A stretch of DNA of 64,000 bases, from NCBI RefSeq assembly GCF_965118125.1, contig NZ_OZ221288.1, forward strand, positions 2,542,001-2,606,000. Reading direction: 5' to 3'. The notes below the pieces were generated by a model, which saw only the letters and a program-made list of their open reading frames with translations, did not search any database and had not been told where the DNA came from. Below, piece after piece: positions 16,201-25,188 of this stretch. Each line of letters begins with the position of its first letter. Position 1 is the first letter of the stretch. A program made the translations under genes and the position numbers. Source of the DNA: Pararobbsia alpina_A (GTDB lineage: Bacteria; Pseudomonadota; Gammaproteobacteria; Burkholderiales; Burkholderiaceae).

Positions 16201-19200
16201 ATGCGATTTCCTCACTTCTTTATCGACCGGCCGATTTTCGCAGCCGTCCTTTCGGTATTGATCGTCATCGTGGGTGCGATCGCGTATCCGCATTTGCCCG
16301 TCGGCCAGTACCCGGAGGTCGCTCCGCCGACCGTCGTCGTTACGGCAAAGTATCCGGGTGCCACGGCGGAGACTATGGCCGAGACCGTTGCTGTTCCACT
16401 TGAGCAGCAGATCAACGGCATCGAAAACATGATCTATATGTCGTCCTCCTCCGTCGGGGACGGCACGGTCGCCATCACGATCACCTTTTCGCTCGGCACG
16501 GATGTCAACGAGGCACAGGTGCTCGTGCAGAATCGTGTCGATGAGGCCATTCCTCGGCTGCCGGAAGAGACGCGGGCAATCGGGCTGACGGTGCGCAAGG
16601 TGTCGCCGGACGAGCTGATGGGCGTCGCCTTTTACTCCCCCGACAACTCGCTCGACGCGCAATACATTTCGAACTATGTGACGCTTCAGATCAACGATCG
16701 TATCAAGCGCATCAATGGCGTCGGCGATACCGAGCGCTTTGGCGGCCGCGACTACTCGATGCGTATCTGGATCGATCCTGATCAGGCGGCGGCAAGGAAT
16801 TTGACCGTCGAAGAGGTGATCAATGCGGTGAAAGCCCAGAATGTCGAGGTCGCGGCCGGCACGATTGGCTCACCGCCGTTCCCGTCGAAATCCAACGCGT
16901 TTCAGCTGGGTGTCGAAACGCAGGGCCGCTTGAAAACCCCCGAACAATTCGGCGACATCATTATCAAGCGGGGCAAGGATGGCGCCCTGACGCGCCTGCG
17001 TGATATTGCTCGTGTCGAGCTCGGCGCGGAGGACTACACCTCCACTGTCTTCTTTACGGGAAAAAACGCTGTCGCGCTGATCGTCAAGCAGCAACCCGGC
17101 TCGAACGCGCTTGCCACAGCGGACAAGGTGAAGGCGGTACTGGCCGACGCTGCAAAGAGCTTCCCGCCAGGCATGGCTTACACGGTGGCTTACCACCCGA
17201 CGGACTTTATCGCTGACTCGATTCACGAGGTGCAGAACACCCTCTACATCGCGTTGGTACTGGTGTCGTTCGTGGTGTTGCTGTTCCTGCAGAGCTGGCG
17301 CGCAGCCATCGTGCCGCTCATCGCGATCCCGATCTCGCTCATTGGCAGTTTCGCCCTGATGGCGGCGTTCGGCTTTAGTTTGAACAGCTTGTCGCTCTTC
17401 GGACTCGTGCTTGCAATCGGCATCGTGGTGGACGATGCGATTGTGGTCGTGGAGAACATCGAGCGCCTGATTACGGAAAAAGGCATTTCTCCACGCGATG
17501 CCGCGCATCAGACCATGGACGAAGTGTCCGGTGCACTGATTGCGATTGCGCTCGTGCTGTGTGGCGTATTCGTGCCGACTGCATTCATTCCGGGGCTTTC
17601 CGGACAGTTCTACAAACAGTTCGCGCTGACGATCGTGTCTGCGACGGCGATTTCCGCCTTTGTATCGCTGACACTTTCGCCTGCGCTGGCGGCATTGCTG
17701 ATCAAGCACGGCCATCAGGCGACGGCGCCGGCCGCCGGCATTCGCGGATGGCCCGCGAAATTTGCCAACGCCTTCAATCGGACCTTCGACCGGCTGTCCG
17801 TGCGCTATGGAAAACTGACGGGGCGTCTTGTTCGAATGCTGTTCGTCGTGTGCGGTCTGTATGTCGTATTGATTTTGGCGACGGTGTGGCGCTTTCACGT
17901 GACGCCAACGGGCTTTATCCCGGCACAAGATCAGGATCTGCTGATCAGCGCGGTGCAGCTTCCGCCAGGCTCGTCGCTTGATCGTACGACTGACACGGCG
18001 CAACGTGTCATCAAACTCGCCCAGGCCATGCCCGAGACCGAGTATGCCGTCGCATTCTCGGGCTTCGATGGCGCGACGTTTTCGTTTGCACCTAACACCG
18101 CCCTGGTGTTTGTCATTCTCAAGCCTCAGCGGTATCGCGCGTTGTCCGACGTGCAGATTGCCGAAAGGCTGCGCAAGGCGTACTCGCGTATCGATACCGG
18201 CAACATCTTCGTGTTTCCGCCGCCGCCTGTTCGAAGTATCGGCACGGCGGGGGGCTGGAAGCTCGAACTGGAAGATCGAAACGGCGCGGGCTATCGGGCA
18301 CTTGCCGCTGCGGCGCGAGACCTGATGAAGGCCGCCAACGACGAGAAGGGGATTTCGCACGCCTTCACGACGTTCAACGTCAACACGCCGCGTCTGTATG
18401 CGCATATCGACCGCGAGCGCGCGGAGCAGATCGGCGTGCCGGTGGAAAACGTGTTCTCCGCGTTGCAGACCTACCTTGGCTCGACCTACATCAACGACTT
18501 TAATTATCTGGGCCGAACCTGGCGTGTCACGGCGCAGGCGGATTCCGAGTTTCGAAAGTATTCGTCTGACGTCGAGAAGTTGCGCGCTCGAACCGCCGAG
18601 GGAAACATGGTGCCGCTCGGCTCGGTGTTGACGCTTGAAAACACTTCCGGCCCGTACCGGGTGGTGCGTTACAACCTCTATCCGTCCGTCGATCTGCAAG
18701 GCGACACGGCTCCGGGCTTTTCGTCGGGGCAGTCGCTGGCAACGATGGAACGGCTGGCGGACAAGGTACTGCCACGCGGCATGACCATCGAGTGGACGGA
18801 TCTGGCCTATCAGCAGCGCCAGGCAGGAGACACCGGAATCTACGTATTCGGCCTGGCGGTGCTGTTTGTGTTTCTCTTGCTCGCGGCGCTGTACGAGAGC
18901 GTGATGCTGCCGCTCTCCGTCATCCTGATCGTGCCGATGTGTCTGCTCGCAGCCATCAGCGGCGTTGGCGCGATGCACATGGATAACAACATCCTCACGC
19001 AAATCGGCCTGGTGGTGCTGGTCGGGCTTGCCGCGAAGAACGCGATTCTGATTGTCGAGTTCGCGCGCCAGGGCGAGATGGAAGGCCTCGAGCATCATGA
19101 GGCGGCCGAGCGGGCCGCTCATCAGCGTCTGCGACCGATATTGATGACGTCGATTGCATTCATTCTGGGGGTGATGCCGCTTGTGTTCTCGCATGGCGCG

Positions 19201-19416
19201 GGTTCCGAAATGCGCAAGGCGTTGGGCGTTGCCGTGTTCTTCGGCATGCTCGGCGTCACGTTCTTTGGCTTGCTGTTCACACCGAGTTTCTACGTCCTCA
19301 CCAAGAAACTGGGGGAGAAAATCGATGCAGTGGTGGCGCGATTCAAGCGGCGCAAACCTCACGCGCAGTTAAGCGGAAATCAGTCGAGGCCCGTCGTTGA
19401 AGGAGAAGAGCAGTGA
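16201..19416 (+). CDS. RND multidrug efflux permease (HAE1 family, MexF-like)
   Basis: 1071 residues, the usual size for MexF/BpeF. It begins MRFPHFFIDRPIFA, the standard HAE1 start, and has 12 membrane spans in two repeats separated by large periplasmic loops. The proton-relay pair is Asp411/Asp412 in GIVVDDAIVVVENIE of TM4, and the C-terminal repeat has GLAAKNAILIVEFA. It exports drugs or metabolites in exchange for protons as a trimer with the adaptor and outer-membrane factor. MexF/BpeF relatives transport chloramphenicol, trimethoprim and quinolones; the substrates here are unknown. Confidence 0.95.
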   Translation: MRFPHFFIDRPIFAAVLSVLIVIVGAIAYPHLPVGQYPEVAPPTVVVTAKYPGATAETMAETVAVPLEQQINGIENMIYMSSSSVGDGTVAITITFSLGTDVNEAQVLVQNRVDEAIPRLPEETRAIGLTVRKVSPDELMGVAFYSPDNSLDAQYISNYVTLQINDRIKRINGVGDTERFGGRDYSMRIWIDPDQAAARNLTVEEVINAVKAQNVEVAAGTIGSPPFPSKSNAFQLGVETQGRLKTPEQFGDIIIKRGKDGALTRLRDIARVELGAEDYTSTVFFTGKNAVALIVKQQPGSNALATADKVKAVLADAAKSFPPGMAYTVAYHPTDFIADSIHEVQNTLYIALVLVSFVVLLFLQSWRAAIVPLIAIPISLIGSFALMAAFGFSLNSLSLFGLVLAIGIVVDDAIVVVENIERLITEKGISPRDAAHQTMDEVSGALIAIALVLCGVFVPTAFIPGLSGQFYKQFALTIVSATAISAFVSLTLSPALAALLIKHGHQATAPAAGIRGWPAKFANAFNRTFDRLSVRYGKLTGRLVRMLFVVCGLYVVLILATVWRFHVTPTGFIPAQDQDLLISAVQLPPGSSLDRTTDTAQRVIKLAQAMPETEYAVAFSGFDGATFSFAPNTALVFVILKPQRYRALSDVQIAERLRKAYSRIDTGNIFVFPPPPVRSIGTAGGWKLELEDRNGAGYRALAAAARDLMKAANDEKGISHAFTTFNVNTPRLYAHIDRERAEQIGVPVENVFSALQTYLGSTYINDFNYLGRTWRVTAQADSEFRKYSSDVEKLRARTAEGNMVPLGSVLTLENTSGPYRVVRYNLYPSVDLQGDTAPGFSSGQSLATMERLADKVLPRGMTIEWTDLAYQQRQAGDTGIYVFGLAVLFVFLLLAALYESVMLPLSVILIVPMCLLAAISGVGAMHMDNNILTQIGLVVLVGLAAKNAILIVEFARQGEMEGLEHHEAAERAAHQRLRPILMTSIAFILGVMPLVFSHGAGSEMRKALGVAVFFGMLGVTFFGLLFTPSFYVLTKKLGEKIDAVVARFKRRKPHAQLSGNQSRPVVEGEEQ

Positions 19417-20933
19417 GATTCGAACATTCCCCAACGCGTCCGGTTCGAACGTGGGTCACACTTGCAGCGGCAGGTGTGATCGCGGCAACGTCGCTGTACG
19501 GATGCGCACTTGGACCGGACTACGCGCGTCCTGATGCGCCGGAGCATGCGGAGCGTACATTTGCCGAGTCGCATGATGCGTCATTCGCGTCGACGACGAC
19601 GGCAGCCAACTGGTGGGAGCTTTACAACGACCCGGTGCTGACACGTTTGATCCTGCAGGCATTCGCGCACAATCCGACGATTGAAGTCGCGAAGGCGAAT
19701 CTCCGCCTGTCCAGGGCGCAACTCGACGAGGCGGGAGCGGGGCGCTTGCCGTCTATCGGAACCTCAGCGGGATATTCGAGGAACCGGGTCGGCGCCGAGA
19801 ATTTCAACACGAGCGCGAGCCAGGCTGCCGGCGGTTCCGGATTCGCCGCTGACCACGGGGACTTCAACTACTATCGCGCGGGATTCGATGCGAGTTACGA
19901 GGTGGACGTATTCGGTCGCGTGTCCAGGTCGATCGAAGCCGCCCGCGGCGATACGCAAGCTGCAGAGGCTGCCCTCGACGGCGCAAGGATCTCCATCGCG
20001 GCCCAGGTCGCGCAGAGCTATGTCGACGCGTGCGGCTTTGCTGACCAGGCCGATGTCGCTCGCGAAACCGCGCAGATCGAAGCGAACACGGAAGAACTGA
20101 CGCTGCGTCAGCTGAAGTCCGGACGCGGCACACGCCGTGATGTCGATCAGGTGACCGTTCTCGTCGAACAGGCGAACGCGCAAGTGCCCGTACTTGAGGG
20201 AGAGCGCCGTGCCCAGTTGTACGCCCTGGCTGCCCTGACCGGTGTGTCGCCGAGCGACATCGACAGCGAGGCCGCGCAGTGTCGCGATGTGCCCAAGGTG
20301 ACGCAGCCCATACCGGTTGGCGATGGCGCGGCGTTGCTGGCCCGACGGCCAGACGTACGGCGTGCGGAACGAAAGCTGGCTGCGGATACGGCACGAATCG
20401 GTGTGGCGACGGCCGAGTTCTATCCGTCGGTGACGCTTGCGGGTGCGGCGTCCATAGGCGCCCCGTCCTTTGGGAATCTCGGCAGAGGATCATCGTTTTC
20501 GTATTCGTTCGGTCCGTTGATCTCCTGGACATTTCCGAACATCGAGGCCACGCGCGCCCGCATCGCGGAGTCGCGCGCGGGGGCCGATGCCTCGTTGATG
20601 GAGTTCAGGGCGACGATGCTCGCGGCACTCGAAGAGACCGAGCAAGCACTTGCACGCTATAGCGCGGCGTTGGACCAGAATGCGGCGCTGGTGCGCGCGG
20701 CGGCGGCGGCAGATGACGCCGCCAACTTGTCGCGGGTCAGATTCGATGCCGGCAGGGATAGCTTTCTTGATCTCCTGGTTGCGGAGCAGGATCGAGCGAC
20801 CGCGCGCCGAGCGCTTGCGACCTCCGACACGTCGGTTGCCGATCTTCAAGTGTCCGTGTTCAAAGCCCTGGGCGGCGGATGGGAAAGCGAGGCAGGTGAC
20901 GACAAGACGTCAACGGTCACGTCGTCGCGTTAA
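19413..20933 (+). CDS. Outer-membrane factor lipoprotein (NodT/OprN-type)
   Basis: 506 residues, starting with GTG at 19413 that overlaps the permease stop (GTGA) and has AGGAG upstream. A lipobox SLYGCALG lies near residue 31, and the two OEP repeats follow (AGFDASYEVDVFGRVSRSIE in the first). This is the TolC-like channel that completes the tripartite pump. Translational coupling to the permease supports a single transcript. Confidence 0.94.
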   Translation: MRFEHSPTRPVRTWVTLAAAGVIAATSLYGCALGPDYARPDAPEHAERTFAESHDASFASTTTAANWWELYNDPVLTRLILQAFAHNPTIEVAKANLRLSRAQLDEAGAGRLPSIGTSAGYSRNRVGAENFNTSASQAAGGSGFAADHGDFNYYRAGFDASYEVDVFGRVSRSIEAARGDTQAAEAALDGARISIAAQVAQSYVDACGFADQADVARETAQIEANTEELTLRQLKSGRGTRRDVDQVTVLVEQANAQVPVLEGERRAQLYALAALTGVSPSDIDSEAAQCRDVPKVTQPIPVGDGAALLARRPDVRRAERKLAADTARIGVATAEFYPSVTLAGAASIGAPSFGNLGRGSSFSYSFGPLISWTFPNIEATRARIAESRAGADASLMEFRATMLAALEETEQALARYSAALDQNAALVRAAAAADDAANLSRVRFDAGRDSFLDLLVAEQDRATARRALATSDTSVADLQVSVFKALGGGWESEAGDDKTSTVTSSR

Positions 20934-21091
20934 GTGTTCTGGTGCAAAACGACGTCCTATACGAATGTATCTCCGAAGATACGCTTGAGCGTTTGAACTC
21001 CGACGGGCTGACGCATTAAATACTAGACATTCAGTGGACGCGCTAAAGCGTCTCTGTATGCCTCCCAACGTCACTCCGTAAGGAGAATCAA

Positions 21092-21709
21092 GTGAAAGCA
21101 GAAATCAAAGGCGCGCTGCTCGCCTGCGTCGCTCTGTCCGCTATTGCACTCGCCCAGTCGTCGGGCGAGTCACATGCGAAACGCTATTTACCGGAATACA
21201 CATCATCGGGGGAATTGATACTTCCTAAGAATTTTCACGAATGGGTGTTTGTGGGGTCGCCGTTGACCCCTAACGCATTAAATGGAGGGAAAGCGAATTT
21301 CCCGGAATATCACAACGTCTATATCGAGCCAGGGTCGTATGCGATATACAAAAAGACGGGGAAATTTCCGGAAGGCACGATTATGTTCAAGGAATTGCAG
21401 CTCACCAAGGAAGCTCAATTTCCTGATGGGTCAAGAACGGAACCTTCAGGGCGAGGCTTTTTCCCGGGCGATCTGAACGGCGCTGACGTTATCGTCAAGG
21501 ACACCAAGCGCTACGCCGATACGAATGGGTGGGGTTTCTACAATTTCAATCATTCGGAACCCAAGGCCCCGACGGCGAAACTCAGGGCGAAAAACGAATG
21601 TGCGTATTGCCATATTGCGAGCGCCAAGAAAGATATGGTCTGGACGCAGTTCTATCGGTTGCTCGACGATGACGGCAACGTCAATCACGACACACCCAAG
21701 GCGCAATAA
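21092..21709 (+). CDS. Cytochrome P460 family protein
   Basis: 205 residues with a Sec signal peptide (LLACVALSAIALAQS) and a ribosome binding site AAGGAGAATCAAGTG-type start. A single C-type haem motif, CAYCH, lies near residue 170 in KNECAYCHIASAKKD. The segment EPGSYAIYKKTGKFPEGT is typical of the family. Cytochrome P460 proteins are periplasmic mono-haem proteins; in nitrifiers they oxidise hydroxylamine, while in other bacteria related cytochrome c'-beta forms bind NO. I cannot tell by eye whether the family's cross-linking lysine is present. The gene precedes a CcsB-type haem-delivery gene, consistent with its need for covalent haem. Confidence 0.88.
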   Translation: MKAEIKGALLACVALSAIALAQSSGESHAKRYLPEYTSSGELILPKNFHEWVFVGSPLTPNALNGGKANFPEYHNVYIEPGSYAIYKKTGKFPEGTIMFKELQLTKEAQFPDGSRTEPSGRGFFPGDLNGADVIVKDTKRYADTNGWGFYNFNHSEPKAPTAKLRAKNECAYCHIASAKKDMVWTQFYRLLDDDGNVNHDTPKAQ

Positions 21710-21724
21710 AGCCGGTTGAAAGAG

Positions 21725-21757
21725 CGCCGCCGATGCGCCCGGCGCACGGTGGCGTTT
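21725..21757 (+). terminator. Possible terminator after the cytochrome P460 gene
   Basis: A GC-rich imperfect stem (CGCC at 21725-21728 with GGCG at 21751-21754, with further pairs inside) is followed by TTT. It lies 16 bp after the stop. The short U-run makes it a weak candidate. Confidence 0.35.
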
Positions 21758-21809
21758 GACGGACCTACGGTCGGCGAGCGGATCTTCCGTATAGGAATGT
21801 CACCCGAAT

Positions 21810-21837
21810 GCGACACGGCGATGTCATGCCGTGTCGC
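21810..21837. repeat. Perfect 10-bp stem-loop between P460 and ccsB
   Basis: GCGACACGGC (21810-21819) and GCCGTGTCGC (21828-21837) with an 8-nt loop, 77 bp before the ccsB start. It may be a terminator or attenuator, or an mRNA-stability element; there is no U-tract. Confidence 0.5.
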
Positions 21838-21913
21838 GTCTCGTACGTCCGCCCGAAGCGCATTTGCCGGTGTGGCAAAACCCTGAATGCAGGCACAGAA
21901 GGATGGCAAGCAT

Positions 21914-23158
21914 ATGGAAATCGGCCAGTTGACCTCGGCGACTCAAGCGCCTGGCAGTCAGGACGTCACGAAACCTCCTCTGCGTCACCTCTCTGCCCAG
22001 GATAGGGCGGTGCAAGAGGCTTTGCGAAGGCGTGCCGGGAGGAAGTCATTCCTTTCGGCTTTGAGCGTCGTCGATTGGGCGTTTGCGTTCCTGCTGGCGG
22101 GAGGTGCCGGATTCGCGCTGTACCGCTATAGCGGGCACATGAATTATTACGACAAGCTCGTGCTCGATTGCGCCGTGCCGACGTTCGCGATCCTCGGTTG
22201 GCGATGGAAGTCTTTACGCTTGCTGATGGTGCTGATCGCCACGCTTTCGATCGGATCGACTCTGTTGTACCAGGGACATCTTGAGCGCGCGGAGACCACG
22301 TTTTTTCTCAAGTATTTGCTGTCGAGTCAGTCCGCCATCCTGTGGATGAGTGCGCTACTTTTGCTGGCTACCGGATTTTATTGGCTTGGGGTTCTGGGTC
22401 GTTCCAAAACGGGTGCCGCGATCGGCACGATGCTGACATGGTCCGCTGTATTGATGGGTTTCGTAGGCTTGATGGTCCGTTGGTACGAATCCTATCTCGT
22501 GGGCGCTGACGTTGGCCATATTCCCATATCAAACCTTTATGAAGTATTCGTGCTCTTCTGCCTGATTACTTCGTTGTTTTATCTTTACTACGAGCAGCAC
22601 TACAACACGCGTGCCCTTGGCGCCTTTGTATTGCTCGTCATCAGCGCGGCCGTCTGCTTTCTGATGTGGTATTCCGTTTCGCGTGACGCGCAACAAATCC
22701 AGCCGCTTGTGCCGGCGCTACAGAGCTGGTGGATGAAAATCCACGTTCCGGCTAACTTTATCGGCTACGGCAGCTTTGCGTTAAGCGCGATGGTGTCCGT
22801 TGCCTATTTGCTCAAGGAGCGGGGTGTATTGGCCGATCGTCTTCCGGCGATCGAAGTGCTCGACGACGTCATGTACAAGTCCATTGCCGTCGGGTTCGCC
22901 TTCTTCACCATTGCCACGATCCTCGGCGCACTCTGGGCCGCGCAAGCCTGGGGCGGTTATTGGAGTTGGGATCCGAAGGAGACGTGGGCGCTCATCGTGT
23001 GGCTGAACTACGCAGCCTGGCTACACATGCGTTTGATGAAGGGGCTGCGCGGGTCAGCGGCTGCATGGTGGGCGTTGACCGGTCTTCTCGTCACGACGTT
23101 CGCTTTCCTCGGCGTCAATATGTTCCTGTCGGGGCTGCATAGTTACGGAAAGCTTTAA
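21914..23158 (+). CDS. ccsB: Cytochrome c biogenesis protein CcsB (ResC/CcsA-type haem handler)
   Basis: 414 residues from the ATG at 21914, which follows AAGGATGGCAAGC. It is a multi-pass membrane protein with the tryptophan-rich haem-binding motif WGGYWSWDPKETWAL near the C-terminus, flanked by conserved histidines (KIHVPANFIGYG and NYAAWLH). In System II biogenesis it works with ResB/Ccs1 to bring haem to apocytochromes in the periplasm. No resB is adjacent here, so it either uses a distant partner or is specialised for the P460 protein upstream. Confidence 0.88.
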   Translation: MEIGQLTSATQAPGSQDVTKPPLRHLSAQDRAVQEALRRRAGRKSFLSALSVVDWAFAFLLAGGAGFALYRYSGHMNYYDKLVLDCAVPTFAILGWRWKSLRLLMVLIATLSIGSTLLYQGHLERAETTFFLKYLLSSQSAILWMSALLLLATGFYWLGVLGRSKTGAAIGTMLTWSAVLMGFVGLMVRWYESYLVGADVGHIPISNLYEVFVLFCLITSLFYLYYEQHYNTRALGAFVLLVISAAVCFLMWYSVSRDAQQIQPLVPALQSWWMKIHVPANFIGYGSFALSAMVSVAYLLKERGVLADRLPAIEVLDDVMYKSIAVGFAFFTIATILGALWAAQAWGGYWSWDPKETWALIVWLNYAAWLHMRLMKGLRGSAAAWWALTGLLVTTFAFLGVNMFLSGLHSYGKL

Positions 23159-23210
23159 AGCACGCACCGCTTGCCCGACGCGTTTAGACCGCGACCGCGC
23201 CCAGCCGGTC

Positions 23211-23250
23211 GGCCCGTTGCGCCACCGAAACCTCTGCGACGCAACGGGCC
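23211..23250. terminator. Long perfect inverted repeat between ccsB and fliC
   Basis: GGCCCGTTGCG (23211-23221) and CGCAACGGGCC (23240-23250), 11 bp with an 18-nt loop, directly after the flagellin stop at 23260 and 52 bp after the ccsB stop. Its place between convergent genes suggests bidirectional termination, though it lacks a clear U-tract. Confidence 0.5.
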
Positions 23251-23259
23251 CCATGCCGC

Positions 23260-24966
23260 TTACTGCAGCAGCTTCAGCACCGTCTGCGGGATCTGGTTCG
23301 CTTGCGCGACCATTGCCGTACCGGCTTGTTGCAGAACTTGAGCGCGCGACAGCTTCGACGCTTCCGACGCGTAGTCCGCATCCTGAATCGCCGATTGCGA
23401 GCTTTGTGCGTTCTGCGTCGACGATTGCAGGTTCGTGATCGTCGATGCGAAGCGGTTTTGCACAGCGCCGAGCTGACCTTGCAGGCTGTCGACTTGTTGC
23501 AGCGCCGAGTCCACCGCGAGCAACGTCTTCTGTGCGTCAGCGACCGTCAGAACGTCGGCGGTGGCCAGGCTGCTGTTGCCAGCCGATGCCGTGAAGATCG
23601 TCGTTTGTGCCGTCGTCGACAGGCCTGCGTCCGATGCGACTGCGCTGCTGCCCGACAGGGTGATGCCGGCGTTCGAGAACGATTCGAGTTGCAGGTGACC
23701 GCTCGAGTCTGCCGAAGCGACAACGTTCGTGACGTGCGCTGCGTTGATGGCTGCAGCCAGGTCCGATGCGTTCCACGTCGTGCCCGTCGTGACGACCGTG
23801 CCGTTCAGCGTGAAGCTCGTTGCGGTCGTGCCCGACAGCGAAGCCGACGAGTTGACTGCGCGGCCCGTCGATTGCAGGTTCGTGCCGCTCGACAGCGTCG
23901 TTGCGTCCGTGCCCGACAGACCGATCGTGCTGCTCGACGACAGCGTGATCGTGCCGTAGAGCGTCTTCGCCGTCGACGTGATCGCTGCGCCACCCGTCGT
24001 GATCGCATTGGCGCCCGACGAATCGGTGATGGCGATGTTGCGGCCATCCGCTGCCGTCAGGGCCAGCGAACCGTCTGCGTTTTGCGAAGCCGTCACACCG
24101 GTCGAAGCCGATTGCGCGTTGATGCCGTTGATCAGGTTACCGACCGACAGGGCGCCGACGCCTGCGCTGTACACGTCCGTGCCATTGATGTTGATCGTCG
24201 TTGCCGTCGACACCGATGCTGCGAGCGTGATGTTCTGCGTGTTCGTTGCCGTGACGCTCAGGCCCGAGATGTCCGACGAGTTGATCGCCGAAGCTGCTGC
24301 GTAGGCCGAGTCAGCTGCCTGGCCTTGACCGCTTCCGGCCGTTGCCGTGCCGATTGCGTACGTTGCGCCGCCACCGAGCTGAATGGCGAGCGAACCGGAC
24401 GCCAGGTTTTGACCCGAAGCCGAACCGATTTGCAGCGTCGTTTCCGACGTTTGACCGATTTGCGAGGTCTTCACGCTCGACGACAGGTTCACGCTGATCG
24501 TCTGGCCAGCGTTTGCGCCAACCTGGAAGTTCGCGACGCCGAACGAGCCGTCGAGAAGGTTCAAGCCGTTGTATTGCGTTTGCGACGCGATACGGTTGAT
24601 TTCCGAGAGGCGTTGCTGAACTTCCTGATTCATCGACTGACGGTCGGTCGACGAATAGGTCGAGTTCGAAGCTTGCACGGCCAGCTGGCGGATACGTTGC
24701 AGGTTCGACGTGATTTGCGACAGAGCGGAACCGGCCGTTTGCGCGAGCGAGATACCGTTCGTTGCGTTTTGCTGTGCGGCCGTCAAGCCGTTGATCTGCG
24801 AGGACATGCGATCCGAGATCGCGAGGCCTGCAGCATCATCCGCCGCGCTGTTGATCTTCAGGCCGGACGACAGACGCGTGACAGCCGAAGTCAGGCTGGC
24901 TTGCGAGTTCGTCAGGTTGTTCTGAGCGATCTGCGACAGGATGTTCGTGTTGATGATCGATGCCAT
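23260..24966 (-). CDS. fliC: Flagellin, long variant
   Basis: 568 residues from the ATG at 24966, with GGAG seven bases upstream. The N-terminal D0/D1 (MASIINTNILSQIAQNNLT, then LSSGLKINSAADDAAGLAIS) and the C-terminal D1/D0 (ending VAQANQIPQTVLKLLQ) are fully conserved. The central ~300 residues are Ser/Thr/Ala-rich hypervariable D2/D3 material, making the protein longer than the ~385-residue flagellin I know from Burkholderia. No other flagellar gene lies in the window, so this is an isolated flagellin gene with its own promoter. It may be an alternative filament protein. Confidence 0.95.
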   Translation of the reverse strand: MASIINTNILSQIAQNNLTNSQASLTSAVTRLSSGLKINSAADDAAGLAISDRMSSQINGLTAAQQNATNGISLAQTAGSALSQITSNLQRIRQLAVQASNSTYSSTDRQSMNQEVQQRLSEINRIASQTQYNGLNLLDGSFGVANFQVGANAGQTISVNLSSSVKTSQIGQTSETTLQIGSASGQNLASGSLAIQLGGGATYAIGTATAGSGQGQAADSAYAAASAINSSDISGLSVTATNTQNITLAASVSTATTININGTDVYSAGVGALSVGNLINGINAQSASTGVTASQNADGSLALTAADGRNIAITDSSGANAITTGGAAITSTAKTLYGTITLSSSSTIGLSGTDATTLSSGTNLQSTGRAVNSSASLSGTTATSFTLNGTVVTTGTTWNASDLAAAINAAHVTNVVASADSSGHLQLESFSNAGITLSGSSAVASDAGLSTTAQTTIFTASAGNSSLATADVLTVADAQKTLLAVDSALQQVDSLQGQLGAVQNRFASTITNLQSSTQNAQSSQSAIQDADYASEASKLSRAQVLQQAGTAMVAQANQIPQTVLKLLQ

Positions 24967-25057
24967 GAAGCAGCTCCATTTTCCAGGAAAAGATGCACGC
25001 GAGTGCAAGTCGATCGACGAAATGAAATGACCACTGTTTCATTTGCCGATGAGCCCG

Positions 25058-25084
25058 TTAACGGAGTCGACATTCGTAGCTTTA
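25058..25084 (-). promoter_or_regulatory. Sigma-28 (FliA) promoter of the flagellin gene
   Basis: Read on the minus strand, TAAA (25084-25081) is followed after exactly 15 bases by TCCGTTAA (25065-25058). The FliA consensus is TAAA-N15-GCCGATAA, so the match is complete at -35 and 6 of 8 at -10. It lies about 92 bp upstream of the flagellin ATG, leaving an AT-rich leader. Confidence 0.8.
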
Positions 25085-25188
25085 GAATGGATTTCGAATT
25101 TCCTTCAAAAAAATTATTATTTCATCGATTTAAGGTTAAGGAATCCTTAGGTGGTATTTGCGTGGTGATGTGATTTAAATACCAGTAT

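Noticed and set aside
15244..19362. Long open frames antisense to the RND operon (472 and 830 codons)
   Set aside because: They are mirror images of high-GC third positions of the real efflux genes; they have Arg/His-rich sequences with no recognisable domain or ribosome binding site.
23302..25173. A 623-codon plus-strand frame across the flagellin gene
   Set aside because: Its sequence is Arg-rich and repetitive because it reads the flagellin complement; the flagellin on the other strand is unmistakable.
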